64,000 bases of DNA from Bretschneidera sinensis (lineage: Eukaryota; Streptophyta; Magnoliopsida; Brassicales; Akaniaceae): the NCBI GenBank assembly GCA_023935145.1, contig CM043699.1, forward strand, positions 128,776,536 to 128,840,535. The letters run 5' to 3'. Numbering within the stretch: position 1 is the stretch's first letter; the number at the start of each line of letters is the position of its first letter. The notes under the pieces are model-generated. The model saw only the letters and a list, made by a program, of their open reading frames with translations, was not told the origin of the DNA and did not search any database. The translations under genes and the position numbers were made by a program. Shown here piece after piece: positions 10,391-22,565 of the stretch.

Positions 10391-12884
10391 TGAAAGCATT
10401 AGTGGCATAACAACTTCAAGTCACTGAGTGCTAAAGTTGATCTGTTTATGATTATCTTGTTTTGTTTTCCAGTTCATCTTTGTGATTATGGATCCAAGTG
10501 TGGTGGCTGTCTTGGCGTTGGTTCTGATTTCTGAAGGTGCAGAAGAATTAGGTTTAGTTACAGGCTGTTTGGGATAAATAAAATCCACTAGTTTTATGGA
10601 ATGTATTTGCAAATATATGGTTTATTATTTTGGCAAATCAATAAACTATGTAATTCATTTGTATATAAATTTTACTATAGAATTGAGTTAGTTTGTATCA
10701 ATTCTTATCAAAATTGATACAATTTTTAAATGAAATCTGAATAATGAAGCGAATAAAATCTTGTTGATCAAAGTACCCTTGCTCTGTGTGTGTGTGTGTT
10801 ATGGACGACGAATTCTTACTGAAACTTTTACTAATTATTTAAACCTGCAACTTTTGAACAACAATCTAAAAATATATCTGCTGTTAAGTTTTGTTCATAT
10901 TAAAGTTTTATATGATTAAATTCAGATCAATACATGTCGGGATATGTTTGCAAAGTTGAATCATTTATACTTGGTGGGGATTGTTTATAATTGCAAATCC
11001 TCATCTCTATGGCCCATATCAAAGTTTCAGCCCTTTCCCCTTAGGTCCAGTTATGAAGGCAGAGAAGCTGTCCCTGTCAGATGGGCTATTCAGTTGTAGT
11101 TTACTGAACTAAGCTGTTGTGCTAAATGATTATATGATATGATCTTCATTTCAACTACGTCTGCATATTGTCTGTGCAGAGAGTGTTGAATGTAAGTAAT
11201 AAAGAAAGATACTCTTTTTTCATCAAGTACATGGATGGAGAAAATTTAGAGTGATCGATTTCAACACTTTATGAGAATTTACGTTCACCATTGTATTTGA
11301 TGTATTCAATTGATTGGGATGGCAAACCACCAGGGCAACCAAAGTTATTAAAAGCTCTGATGCAGTTCAGAAGCTGATGACTAATAGAGGCACTCTTTCC
11401 AATGCTAATTAGAGGAAAATCTAGATTAAACAGTAATAGTTATATAAGTGTAAGGATTTACAAACGTGTAAGAGGCTATAAATCCCAGACGGCAAGTTAC
11501 TCATGCATCACTAGTAGGATAACTCAACTTTCAAGTAAGAGAAACAATGCAGTTGGAAGAAAACTATTACAGTTAAGTCATTTTTTATTTTTATTTTTAT
11601 TTTTTTATGTTTGCAATTATATGGTAACTATTGAGTTTCTCACTTAGTCGAACTTTAAAAAATGAAAAACGAGATTTAAATTAATTTGAGTATAATGTTA
11701 ACTTGTACCTTAAGTAACGCAAGTTTGTTCAAATTAATTAAAATTGCTTCAAAATGTGATATTGCCCCAAAACATATCTTATAATCGGACAAGTCACCCC
11801 ATGGATACAACAAATCAACAATGACAACGGAGAGATGGAGTCAAGATCGAGATCTTAAGAGAACGTTTGAAATAAATAAGTTTCATAAATTTTATATAAT
11901 TCATTTATAATTTCATATTTTGTCTTGTTTGGAAAGTCAATAAATTATGAAATTTATTTTCTAAACAAATTCATTATGAAATTGAGTTTAGTTGTTGCAA
12001 ACTTTATTAAAATTGGTAGAATTTATAAATACCTAAATAATTAAAATTAAGTTATTTTTTATTAAAAAAAATGAAACAAGTAAAAGATGAAAGCTTAATT
12101 AACCGATAAAGTAAAGGCAGAGAAGTGAAGGCAACGTAAACGTGTAGTTTGTTTACTGGGCCAGTTTAATTTTCATTTCCATTCATGACATAGCTAAGAG
12201 AGTCGTTTTTCTTTTCACTATTTTTGTTGTGCTGCTTTAAAAAGAAATATCCTTGAAGTACATGTTAAAAGAGATTTTCAAACCTAATTTATAAGTTGGT
12301 ACAATAAGTCACCTGAAAACCATTTAACACTAGTCTTCTCTTTCTTAATATACATGACATAGCTAATGTATATTAAGACTTCTTTGCGTGCAAGGCCTAT
12401 CAAGAAGTGTCACACGATTAGTTTCACATCACTACAGTTCTAAATGCTATCTTCTTGTTGTTTCGTGTACGAGAACTAAAACTCCAAAAATAGGGCGAGA
12501 CAACATAGACTAAAACTACTGATTTCTTATTTGATTTCTAAATGAATTACAACAATTGACAACTCATACTCTAAAACTCCCTGCAACTACTTAACAGAAT
12601 GGAAACTGTCTGTTTTACATCAACTTCTTCTTTTTTACTTTTTTTCTTTCTAAAGTTAATTATTAGTGAAGATATTTTTTGGTTGATAATGAACGCAAAC
12701 AAGAAATATCAAATCATATAAATTTTGGTATTTATTTATTTATTTTACTTTTTTATACTTATGGTCGTATAGGGTGATTGTGGTTGATTATTTTGATGCT
12801 TTACTATTGTTTTGAGGTTTTCAAAATCCAACATACACGTGTTTGTGTGTGTTTATACATACATACATACATATACATATATAT
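10391..12884. other. AT-rich intergenic DNA
   Basis: No gene seen. Two loosely similar AT-rich segments (about 10560-10770 and 11860-12060) share phrases such as AAATTATGAAATT and may be copies of an old MITE family; similar text occurs near 20040-20230 and 36540-36680. A small GT repeat lies at about 10784-10800. Confidence 0.4.
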
Positions 12885-14315
12885 TAGGGGTGAGCATAGA
12901 ACTCGGTTGATCTGCGAACCTAACCTAAATCGGTATGATGGATTGGGTTGTGTCTTTTTAAAGATTGGGTTGGGATGAGTTGAAAATATTTTGAATCCGT
13001 TGGATTGAGTCATGGGTTCAAAATTTTCAACTCTACCCAAACCGATAACTCGGTCAAATATATAATTATATATTTTATATTTATTGAATATAAAATAGTG
13101 TATAAATAATTATAGTATAATTGTAAAATATATAATAATAAAATGTTCATTCTAATTACTATTAGTGTGTAAAATTATATATAGCAGATACTCCAATGTC
13201 CAAATAAGTCTCATAACTTCAATCAGAATAAATTGATGCATAATTAACTTATACTAACAAAATTTTGATTTATTGTATTATTGTAACTATAAAATAAACT
13301 TAGAAATTAACACTCTAACCTACAAAATTTCAGTCGGGATCAATGTATGTAAATAAATTTATATTCCAAAAAGATGTATCATAATGTTGATGGAAGAAAT
13401 GTTGAATGCATGATAAAACTTTGTAGTACCAACTTGCTGGAAGTCTTTCATGCAAACAATATTGAATCATTCAATTTGCCTCTCTATGACCTTTTAAGAG
13501 CCCCCATGTCACTTCCAAGTGCATTAAAGCATAGTCTAAAAATTAGTCTGGTTAGTGAGAAGGCATTAGCACGGCCAACAAATACCGAGTTTCTAAAATA
13601 TATTATTAGCAACTGTACAGAAATCCAAATTTCCTTCGTAATTGAACAGTTTTCTAAAGTAAGTTAAATTCATGTCAACTAAAGCAATTCTTAGTGCAAC
13701 ATTCAGATGAAGATTGTGTTTTTCAATATAACAATGAATTAATATTCTAACATTAAGGGCTCCAGGTTGTGAGCATGCAGATAAGCAATTGACCATGATC
13801 ACTTCATCGGACTTTATATTACTCGCTTGCATTTCATGAAACAATGCCAAAGCATCCTTACCAAATTTGGCTTCAATATAGCCTCTAATTATGGCATTTC
13901 ATGGCACAACATTATTCTCTTGCATTTCATCAAAAAACTTTTTAGCACTATCCAAAAAACTAAATTTAATATAACTTGCAACCCTTGTAGTCCATGAGAC
14001 AATTGTTCTCTTTTCCATGTTATCAAATATTCTTTGTGCTGTCAGGCACACATATTTTATTTGTGATATGAATGGATTTAGTTTTGGATTTAATAGAATA
14101 TTTTTTTTTGTTATGTAATATGTATGGTTTAATTATTTAGTAAAAAAAATATATCAACCCGGTGACCCAAACCAATTAGAATGGGTTGGGTTGGGTTGAG
14201 TTGAGGTTGGATGGATTCATAGGTTGGGTTGGACTGAGATTTTTCAACCCGGTATGAATGAATTGTGTTGAAATTTTAAGATAACCCGACTCAAACCAAC
14301 CCATGCTCACTTCTA
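12885..14315. mobile_element. hAT-like non-autonomous element carrying a PPR gene fragment
   Basis: The left end reads TAGGGGTGAGCATAG and the right end, reverse complemented, TAGAAGTGAGCATGG, followed on both sides by GGTTGGGTT-type subterminal repeats. These ends resemble plant hAT MITEs. The insertion lies in an (AT)n/(ACAT)n tract, so the expected 8 bp target duplication cannot be verified. The 1.43 kb interior has no transposase. It holds AT-rich filler, an unassigned open frame (about 13374-13667, plus) and a minus-strand PPR fragment. Confidence 0.6.
13671..14049 (-). pseudogene. Broken PPR (PLS-class) gene fragment inside a transposon
   Basis: Read on the minus strand from 14049, the translation runs RIFDNMEKRTIVSWTTRVA, then KKFFDEMQENNVVP, a stop where Trp is expected, then NAIIRGYIEAKFGKDALAL, SDEVIMVNCLSACSQPGA and YIEKHNLHLNVAL, ending after LVDM. 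This is a run of about two and a half PLS-type PPR motifs. From memory it most resembles the mitochondrial editing factor SLOW GROWTH1 (At2g22410) over its VVSWTT...NAMI...DALALF region. It has one in-frame stop, neither gene end, and abrupt loss of similarity at both edges, which fits a captured fragment and not a decayed full gene. The SLO1 assignment is an inference; the PPR assignment is firm. Confidence 0.75.
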
Positions 14316-16093
14316 TATTATATACACATACAAGTTTTGAGCAAAGTGCTCTAAATAAAATTAATTAGTATATATTGTGTAAAAAATTAATGTATGTAAA
14401 TTTAATTATACAAGTCAGATACACAACACTTCCATTTTAAATTTTATCCCCAATTTCTTTACCAAAGCATAAATATGCAATGATATCATTTCAAAAATAA
14501 AATTATTTGGACACGACTTTTCATTGACATTAATTTTTTTACATTGACCTCTTGAATGTTATTCTATTGCACAGAAACTACATATGTTATTATATGCCTT
14601 TAATTATTTCAAAAAAATATATGTAAAATTATATGATAACCACTTATAAATAATTTAATCAATTTCTCTTTTATCAATTTCGATCAGGACTTGAATCATC
14701 CTGGGGCATCAAACTGAATGACCGCCAAGGAGAACCACGTTCCACACACGGTGCCGACGTTCTGGCAAGCTGCTAGTGGTCATTTCTGCCGTCATTTGTG
14801 CTATAGCAAATTGAAAAATTTCTGCCGTCACTTGTGGTAAGTCAACTTTCAAACTAATCCAACTAAATTCCCATTAAGAGATTTCGGCTACTCCTACGTT
14901 TTTGGGAGACGTAGCCCGGGCTCTGAGGCTGATTTGATGGAGTTTGTTTTCTATGTATAAAAAAACTAATCCATTATAATATTAGATAAATAAAATATTA
15001 TGATTATTTTTATTTCAAAATTTAATTAAAGATTAAATTTACAGTGAGTTTGAATGTTTTCATAAAAAATTTAAATTTAAATTTTTTTATTTGATAATGT
15101 TGTATTCAATCTTACAGTAAAATTGACTCAATTTTAATTTTTAAATAAAAAAAATCATGATCTATAAATTAAATACTTAGTTTTGAGAGCGACATAAAAT
15201 ATGTGCGTTCACCCATGGTAAATAAAAAGAAAAGTAAATAATGACCTATAAAACCCATACGGTGGAAGGCTCCCATTGTGCATGAATCATTGTTGTCGAC
15301 AACTGGCCTGGTATTATGTAATATGGTTAACTAGAATTAACATTTCGTCTGTAAACGCGTTGAGTGATCCGCGCCTCTACCAGCCGCAAATTTTCGGAAT
15401 TTCCCTTCAAACCTAACAGAACATCAAGAGTACGTTTAATTGTTTAAAAAAAATTATTTTTAAATTTTTATTCAACAATTCAAATATTTTTAATATAATT
15501 TAAAAATAATAATTATATTTTTAATTTTTAATGTTATATTAAAATATTATTTTTTAAATTATATTTAAAATATCTAATTTAAAAAAAATACTTAATTAGA
15601 TCGGATCTAAAACATCTCGTCCGAAACTTCATTAGTAATATTAAAAAAATTTATTAATAATATTATTTTTTGAATCTCACACTTATACTAATATCATTAA
15701 TAAAATCTTTTAAAATAACTAATAAAATTTTGAACGAATTTAATATCATTTCATTTATGTTTATAATATGTACATTCATATTTATTTATTATTATTAACG
15801 CCTCAAACGCGTCTATTACACAATTAAGTATAGACTGTTAGATTAAAGAACACGGACGAGAAAATATATTTTAAAAACTTGTACACACACTTGGCCGAGA
15901 TCTTATATATAATTGTAAACAACTTTCCATCCCAAATCTCATCAGAGTCTGTTGCTTATTGATTATTGACTTCAATTGGAATAGGTAACAATATCACCAT
16001 TGTAGCTTTTCCTCTGTTGTTGCTTTGTGTACTTAAATTATAATTATCTTTCTTATTTGCCTTCAGCCATTCCCTTTTTATCTTTTGTTTAAC
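14316..16093. other. Intergenic region and promoter of the Ca2+-ATPase
   Basis: AT-rich DNA without a supported exon. A phrase TTTCTGCCGTCA.TTGTG occurs twice at about 14784-14840. A TATATA motif near 15903 and the CT-rich leader after it are reasonable promoter and 5' UTR candidates for the downstream pump gene. Confidence 0.4.
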
Positions 16094-19000
16094 ATGTCTA
16101 GCACTTCCCATGCAAGCTTTGTGTGCATTGAGGTTTTACTTAATTGCTCCAAAAACGTTAGCAAATCCAACAGAAGATGGCACTTAGCATTTGCCAAAAT
16201 CTACTGTTCAAGAACTTTGTTCTCACTTGCCAAAAATGCTCTACCTAAGAAGAAAGACACCAATGTTTCCCGCTCTCCATCTTATACCGTAATCAATCTT
16301 GACCCAGACGAGACTAGTTCCTTCAAGATTGATCCTTCAACTCTCACTGAGCTTGTAAAGCATAAAAATCTTGGCAAGCTTCAAAAACTTGATGGCATCA
16401 GTGGTGTAGCTGCTGCTCTTGAAACAGACATAGATAGTGGAATCTATGGCAGTGATGAGGGAGACATTGATCGCCGCCATAAGGCATTCGGTTCCAACAC
16501 CTACAAAAAACCACCAACAAAGAGCTTCTTCCATTTTGTAGTGGAAGCGTTTAAAGATCTTACCATTTTTATCCTTTTAGGCTGTGCAGCACTTTCACTT
16601 GCCTTTGGCATTACAGAGGATGGCCTAAAAGAAGGTTGGTACGATGGTGGCAGCATTTTTGTTGCCGTCTTTCTTGTCATCTCTGTCTCTGCTGTAACCA
16701 ATTACAGACAAAACAGGCAATTCGACAAGTTATCAAAGGTGAGCAACAACATCCAAATTGATGTCCTCAGAAATGGAAGGCGCCAACAGATTTCGATATT
16801 CGATATAGTCGTTGGAGATGTCGTTTGCTTAAAGATTGGAGACCAAGTTCCTGCTGATGGGTTGTTTATAGATGGCCACTCCATGCGAGTAGATGAATCG
16901 AGCATGACAGGGGAGAGTGATCATGTTGAGGTAAACAGCAAAGAGAACCCTTTCCTGTTTTCAGGGACCAAAGTGGTTGATGGGTATGGTCGAATGCTTG
17001 TCACTTCAGTTGGCATGAACACAACATGGGGCCTATTGATGAGCCAAATCAATCGAGATACCAATGAACATACACCTTTACAAGCTCGCCTCAATAAGCT
17101 AACCTCATCGATTGGTAAGGTTGGTTTAGCTGTTGCTTTCTTAGTCCTTGTGGTCTTGTTAGTTCGCTACTTCACAGGGAATACAACAGATGAGAATGGC
17201 AATCGGGAGTTTAATGGAAGCAAGACAAAGGTTTCTAATATAATGAATGCTGTTGTGAGGATTGTAGCAGCTTCTGTTACTATTGTGGTGGTTGCCATCC
17301 CAGAAGGATTGCCATTGGCTGTTACACTTACTCTCGCTTATTCGATGAAGAAAATGATGGCGGATCAAGCAATGGTGAGGAAGCTCTCTGCTTGTGAAAC
17401 TATGGGCTCTGCCACCACAATTTGTACAGATAAAACAGGTACTCTCACATTGAACCAGATGAAGGTGATCAAGTTCTGGCTGGGCCAAGAATCTGTAGAA
17501 GATGGTGCTGTTTCTTCAATTTCTCCATATGTTGTTGAATTGATCCATCAAGGAGTTTCCCTGAACACAACTGGTGGTGTTTATAAGGCAAGATCAGGAC
17601 CTGAACTCGAGTTCTCGGGTAGTCCCACTGAAAAGGCAATTCTGTCTTGGGCTGCCCTGGAATTGAACATGGATATGGAAGAAATAAAGCAGAGCTGCAC
17701 CATTCTTCATGTTGAAGCATTCAATTCACAGAAGAAAAGAAGTGGAGTATTGATGATGAAGAAGGCTGACAACACCATCCAAGTGCACTGGAAAGGAGCT
17801 GCAGAGATGATTCTAGCAATGTGTTCAAGTTACTATGATGCTTCCGGGAATACAAAAGACCTTGATGATGGCGAAAGGATGAAATTCGAGCAAATCATTC
17901 AAGGTATGGCTGCTAAAAGCCTTCGATGCATTGCTTTCGCACATAAACAAGTTTCAACAGGAGAGGAGCATGAAGATGTTAAAGAGCAGAAAAAGTTGAA
18001 AGAAAACAACTTGACCTTCTTAGGACTGGTAGGGATTAAGGATCCATGCAGGCCAGGGGTGAAGAAAGCTGTTGAGGTTTGCCAATACGCTGGAGTTAAC
18101 ATCAAAATGATAACAGGTGATAATATTTTCACTGCAAGAGCTATAGCCACTGAATGTGGGATTCTCAGTCCTGACCAGGACATGTCAAGTGGCGTGGTGG
18201 TAGAAGGCGAGGAATTCAGAAACTACACCCCAGAAGAGAGGATGGAGAAAGTGGACAAAATCTGTGTGATGGCAAGATCCTCTCCTTTTGACAAGCTTCT
18301 CATGGTTCAATGCTTGAAACAGAAAGGCCACGTTGTTGCGGTCACTGGCGATGGCACCAATGATGCACCTGCACTCAAAGAAGCTGATATAGGTTTGTCT
18401 ATGGGGATTCAAGGTACTGAAGTGGCCAAAGAGAGCTCTGATATTGTCATCTTAGATGATAATTTCGCTTCTGTGGCCACAGTTCTGAGGTGGGGAAGAT
18501 GTGTCTACACCAACATTCAAAAATTCATTCAGTTCCAGCTTACTGTCAATGTTGCAGCACTTGTGATCAACTTTGTGGCTGCAGTTTCAGCAGGTGAAGT
18601 CCCTCTTACAGCGGTTCAGTTGTTGTGGGTGAACCTGATTATGGACACACTGGGTGCCCTGGCTCTGGCTACAGAGCAACCCACCAAAGAGCTCATGGAC
18701 AGACCACCCGTGGGTCGAACAGAGCCACTCATCAGCAATGTCATGTGGAGGAACTTATTGGCTCAGGCTTTTTATCAAATAACTGTTCTCTTGACCTTAC
18801 AGTTCAGTGGACAATCGATATTCGGTGTCACTGAAAAGGTAAAAGACACATTGATCTTCAATACTTTTGTTCTTTGCCAAGTCTTCAATGAATTCAATGC
18901 GAGAAAGCTCGAAAAGAAGAATGTTTTCCAGGGGATACATAAGAACAAGCTGTTTCTGGGGATTATTGGGATAACCATTGTTCTTCAAGTGGTGATGGTG

Positions 19001-19162
19001 GAGTTCCTCAAGAGGTTTGCAGATACTGAGAGGTTGAATTGGGGCCAATGGGGTGCATGCATTGGCCTTGCAGCAGTGTCTTGGCCCATCGGTTGGGTTG
19101 TCAAGTGCATACCTGTACCAGAGAAACCCATTTTCAGCTACCTGAAATGGAAGAAGTACTAG
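16094..19162 (+). CDS. Calmodulin-regulated Ca2+-transporting P-type ATPase (type IIB, ACA12/13-like)
   Basis: A single-exon gene for a 1022-residue pump exporting Ca2+ from the cytosol, probably at the plasma membrane. The first ATG is at 16094 (MSSTSHASF); the frame upstream offers only a TTG. Residues about 27-45 (RRWHLAFAKIYCSR) have the basic-hydrophobic spacing of the N-terminal calmodulin-binding autoinhibitory segment. Actuator loop TGES is at 272-275. PEGLP in membrane helix 4 is at 403-407. The phosphorylated Asp in DKTGTLT is D446, and the hinge TGDGTNDAP starts at 751. A hydrophobic C-terminal block of several helices ends in SYLKWKKY. All catalytic motifs are intact and length is normal. 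Absence of introns is characteristic of the ACA12/ACA13 clade, whereas other ACAs have introns. In Arabidopsis ACA12 is reported as a weakly autoinhibited isoform, but whether that applies here cannot be seen. A truncated relative lies 2 kb downstream. Confidence 0.95.
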   Translation: MSSTSHASFVCIEVLLNCSKNVSKSNRRWHLAFAKIYCSRTLFSLAKNALPKKKDTNVSRSPSYTVINLDPDETSSFKIDPSTLTELVKHKNLGKLQKLDGISGVAAALETDIDSGIYGSDEGDIDRRHKAFGSNTYKKPPTKSFFHFVVEAFKDLTIFILLGCAALSLAFGITEDGLKEGWYDGGSIFVAVFLVISVSAVTNYRQNRQFDKLSKVSNNIQIDVLRNGRRQQISIFDIVVGDVVCLKIGDQVPADGLFIDGHSMRVDESSMTGESDHVEVNSKENPFLFSGTKVVDGYGRMLVTSVGMNTTWGLLMSQINRDTNEHTPLQARLNKLTSSIGKVGLAVAFLVLVVLLVRYFTGNTTDENGNREFNGSKTKVSNIMNAVVRIVAASVTIVVVAIPEGLPLAVTLTLAYSMKKMMADQAMVRKLSACETMGSATTICTDKTGTLTLNQMKVIKFWLGQESVEDGAVSSISPYVVELIHQGVSLNTTGGVYKARSGPELEFSGSPTEKAILSWAALELNMDMEEIKQSCTILHVEAFNSQKKRSGVLMMKKADNTIQVHWKGAAEMILAMCSSYYDASGNTKDLDDGERMKFEQIIQGMAAKSLRCIAFAHKQVSTGEEHEDVKEQKKLKENNLTFLGLVGIKDPCRPGVKKAVEVCQYAGVNIKMITGDNIFTARAIATECGILSPDQDMSSGVVVEGEEFRNYTPEERMEKVDKICVMARSSPFDKLLMVQCLKQKGHVVAVTGDGTNDAPALKEADIGLSMGIQGTEVAKESSDIVILDDNFASVATVLRWGRCVYTNIQKFIQFQLTVNVAALVINFVAAVSAGEVPLTAVQLLWVNLIMDTLGALALATEQPTKELMDRPPVGRTEPLISNVMWRNLLAQAFYQITVLLTLQFSGQSIFGVTEKVKDTLIFNTFVLCQVFNEFNARKLEKKNVFQGIHKNKLFLGIIGITIVLQVVMVEFLKRFADTERLNWGQWGACIGLAAVSWPIGWVVKCIPVPEKPIFSYLKWKKY

Positions 19163-20250
19163 AACTTCAAATATAGCGATGACCAATTAATTGTACCAAT
19201 TCTATAATTTTACGAGTCTATAAATTCTATGACCTTACATTTCATAAATTTGTTCACCCACTAGCTCATAGGTTTAACTTTGCTTTAATTTGAACATTGC
19301 ACATTTGTTTTCTTTTTCTTTTTCTTTTTCCCCTCTCTTTTTGGGTACACTGCCAATGAAGATTGGCTGTTTGGGGAAATAGGTAACATAATTGCTGCAA
19401 CTTAAGCAGTCTTAATCTACTGATTTTGTACAAAAGGAAGAATCTTTTAACCATAACGTTCGGATTTGGAACTCTGATCTACATAAGAATCCATTTCTTT
19501 TCAACTCGTACTAATGAAAAAAGGCAGAAGCTTAACAAGGAAAATTGGATTATCATAGCTCACATTGTATAGCAGAGGCCTATCACTACTCTGATATTCA
19601 CAAGTTAAGGGAAAGAAACGACAAAGGGTTTCAGCTGAATGAGAATGATCCCATCACAATTATGCTTTTAAACCTTAATAATTTCATTTAGATTATATTA
19701 GTATGGTTTTTTTTGGCAGAATCAGATAGCAGGCAACACAAGTCACACAAGCAGCCAATGAAGATAGGTCCCACTTGTTCTCTCGCTGGTAAATTAAGTC
19801 AAGTCTTTTAAGGCCAGATTGAATTACTACTTACAAGCATGATTCAGAAAAAAATCACACTGTTGGATTGAAAAGCCAAATCATGGGAAGCTATCTAAAG
19901 ATTCTAGTGTTGTTTCCTATACAATCAGATTTTTTTTAATTAAGAATTACTATGTAGAATCAAACTAACAAAAATTTCTTCATGATGAATTACTACAATA
20001 AACCAATTTTTTTTGGATCAAAATTCAAAATGAAATGCATAAATGCCGTAAGTAATACTATCTTGAGAGACATATGAATTAAAAAATAGAATTCAGTTTA
20101 TTTTCAAATAAATTAAAATTAAAATTCATTTATAGATAAATTTAAATAAATTTTTATATTTGTTACAATTTTACAAAACACTATAATTAAATTAAACTTT
20201 GTGTTTAGAATCTATTAAGAATTGAATTCATTTGTTGTCATTGCTTCTTT
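19163..20250. other. 3' region of the Ca2+-ATPase gene and AT-rich spacer
   Basis: No exon recognised. The first few hundred bases are presumably 3' UTR; the rest is AT-rich with short homopolymer runs. Confidence 0.4.
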
Positions 20251-20259
20251 TTTTTTTGG

Positions 20260-20425
20260 CAAAACGGGCCCGATTCCAGGCTGAATCGACCGGACAATGC
20301 CTACCCTCCCCAGCCTGCAACCCGTCACGTCTCGACTTCGGCGGTTTGGCTCTCAAGGAGACAACACAGTAGCTTCAGCGACGATTCAATTTCTCCGCAA
20401 CTTTTTTGACTAACGAATATGGTGA
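20260..20425 (+). other. Possible orphan 5' gene end (leader and ATG next to a splice donor)
   Basis: A GC-richer island of about 165 bp in AT-rich DNA ends in ACGAATATGGTGAGCTC, that is, an ATG directly followed by a GT donor and then T-rich, intron-like sequence. Housekeeping genes such as ribosomal proteins often have a first coding exon that is only the ATG. I find no matching second exon before the ATPase relic at 21138, so if it is a gene start the rest is missing. Low certainty. Confidence 0.3.
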
Positions 20426-21137
20426 GCTCTCTTACACTCTTCATTCTCTCTTTGTCTCTGTGTTTGGCTCGAAGCTTGGTTTTTTCACTTTCTCATCCAG
20501 ATTATTACTCTTCAAAGTTGATTGTACATGACTAGTTTGATAATTTGTCTCAGAGAGGTTTGGACAATAATTTTGTCTGCTATAAATGCATTATGATGTT
20601 TATTTAGGAGAATATAATGCGTATTTATGATTGTGAAAAACATGTATTTAAATTACTGAATTTTTATTTGATGCATTGTCGAGATAAATTTTGCTTCTTT
20701 TCTCACAAAAGCTTTATGTTTTCTAAATTGAGATTCAGTGGTAAGTTCATGAGTGCATTAACAAAGTTTACTTCCATACATACATAAGCATTTCAAGAAT
20801 TAATACATATTTTTCAATATTTTAAAATTTTCCAATTCCCGATTTCCTGGGAGGAAATATGTTTCATTTATGCGTTTATGATGGTCAATGCTTTAATTTT
20901 GATCAGTACTCTTTTTTTTTACTTGGCTTTTAAGGTACCATTCCAACCCTTTGAAAAAAAATTTCTTAAAATTTTAGTATTACAAACTTATGATTGAAAA
21001 TTTTCACAACACTTTTGTCGTGCAAATGTGTGTGAAGTATTTTAACTGTGTCTATTGTTGTTGCACATTTTCCCTCTTCTTTTGATACGTGTGGATATAA
21101 CTTTTTGATTAACCAAAATGAAGCTTTCTGCATAACA

Positions 21138-21302
21138 AAGTTGTGATGGTGGAATTTCTAAAGAGATGCAGGCACAGAGAAGCTAAATTGGGGACAATAG
21201 GGTGGAAGCATTATGCTTGCAGCAACGTCATGGGCAATCGGATGGCTTGCAAGGATGATTCCTGTTCCAAATAAACCAATTTTCAGCTACCTTATGTGGT
21301 AG
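21138..21302 (+). pseudogene. Truncated ACA-type Ca2+-ATPase 3' end
   Basis: The sequence encodes VVMVEFLKR, then after a 2-base deletion AGTEKLNWGQ, a stop in place of Trp, then AATSWAIGWLARMIPVPN and KPIFSYLMW with a terminal stop. It aligns residue for residue with the last 55 or so codons of the intact pump at 16094-19162 (VVMVEFLKRFADTERLNWGQ and onward). The frameshift and nonsense change show it is dead. Everything upstream of the last membrane helices is gone. It is a relic of a tandem duplicate and not a retrocopy fragment of the neighbour itself, because codons differ at many positions. Confidence 0.9.
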
Positions 21303-21935
21303 TATTAGGATTTGAGAATCCAAGATAATAGAGTTTTGTTGGTGTAAATCCTCTAGTTGCATGATGTATCATTTCTTTTTAAATATATGGCGGTTATACT
21401 TTCTATGTTTTTTTCACATTGTAAAGAGAGATTGAATCGGGTTTTTTTTATTTGGACCCGAGTTTGTGTTCTAGTTTTGCTTTATGTGTAAAAAAAGAAT
21501 TATGTCTTTCAATTCATAGACATTTTGTGATAAAACGAACTTACTTTGATAATAAAATTCATATTTTTTATGGTAATATATATATAATCAACTACCAAAA
21601 TATGAATTTTTAGTGTGTTTCACAAAAAAAAAATGTATTGATAAAATGCTGCTTTATTTTACAAGTCCCAAATTGGCACCGGGCTTAAAAGGTTGGCAAG
21701 TTATTTAGAACTTTTATTTAGTACAAAGTCAGGGCAGAGATTGCAGAGTAGGTAAGTAATCCATCAGTAGATACACGCAAACAACTTGAAGTCAATACTC
21801 AGAATCTGAAACACGTTTTGATCCATTAGCTGACGATTTTTTTTCCGTAAATAACCATGAAAAACGAAAATTAACATTTTGACTAAAATCACAACCAAAC
21901 TCATTGCGTAGCACAAGAAGTAACGCTGCCAGCTC

Positions 21936-21938
<3 letters not shown>

Positions 21939-21978
<40 letters not shown>
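21939..21978. repeat. (AT)n microsatellite
   Basis: About 20 perfect AT units in the spacer between the ATPase relic and the ATP sulfurylase gene. Confidence 0.95.
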
Positions 21979-21981
<3 letters not shown>

Positions 21982-22565
21982 AAAGCAATTGAAGAATTGA
22001 GGTTGAGCCATGCCTAATCTATATAACCATTAAAAATCAAGATAAATCATTATAATGGATGGTGTTAAACCATTAACGATTAAGATGTTAGAACTTAGAA
22101 CTCAGCTCCAGCAACAGGTAAAAGATCTTTTATGGTGACAAAAGGCTCTTACAAGCTGTTTCATCATAGTTAATGGAAAATGTAGCTATTTCAGATTGAC
22201 AATCCCATCTTGCTTTCAGTCTATTTTTAATGGGTTTGAGCTATGACCATGACCTCCAAAAATGACAAGAATCTTCAACAACAAAAAAAACAGTTCCCAC
22301 AACCAATGTTCTTTATAGAAACACGATGACAATATGGTACAAGGCGCTCCGAAAGCCCAAGAGCACCAAGTCAAGGTGCTACAATGGGAGGCGCAAATTA
22401 CAAAGCGAGGCAAGTCATGTCCCTCTGTACCAGTGCCTCACATGCTTTTTATTAGAGATCTGGACAGAGATTCTTTACATAATTTGGATCACAAAGTGGA
22501 GATGAAAAGCTTTTTAATGTTTCTCCCAATCATGTGAAATACATTATGTTACAGCAAATACCATC

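Noticed and set aside
16085..16093. Three extra residues (MFN) at the start of the Ca2+-ATPase.
   Set aside because: The codon at 16085 is TTG; ATG at 16094 is the natural start.
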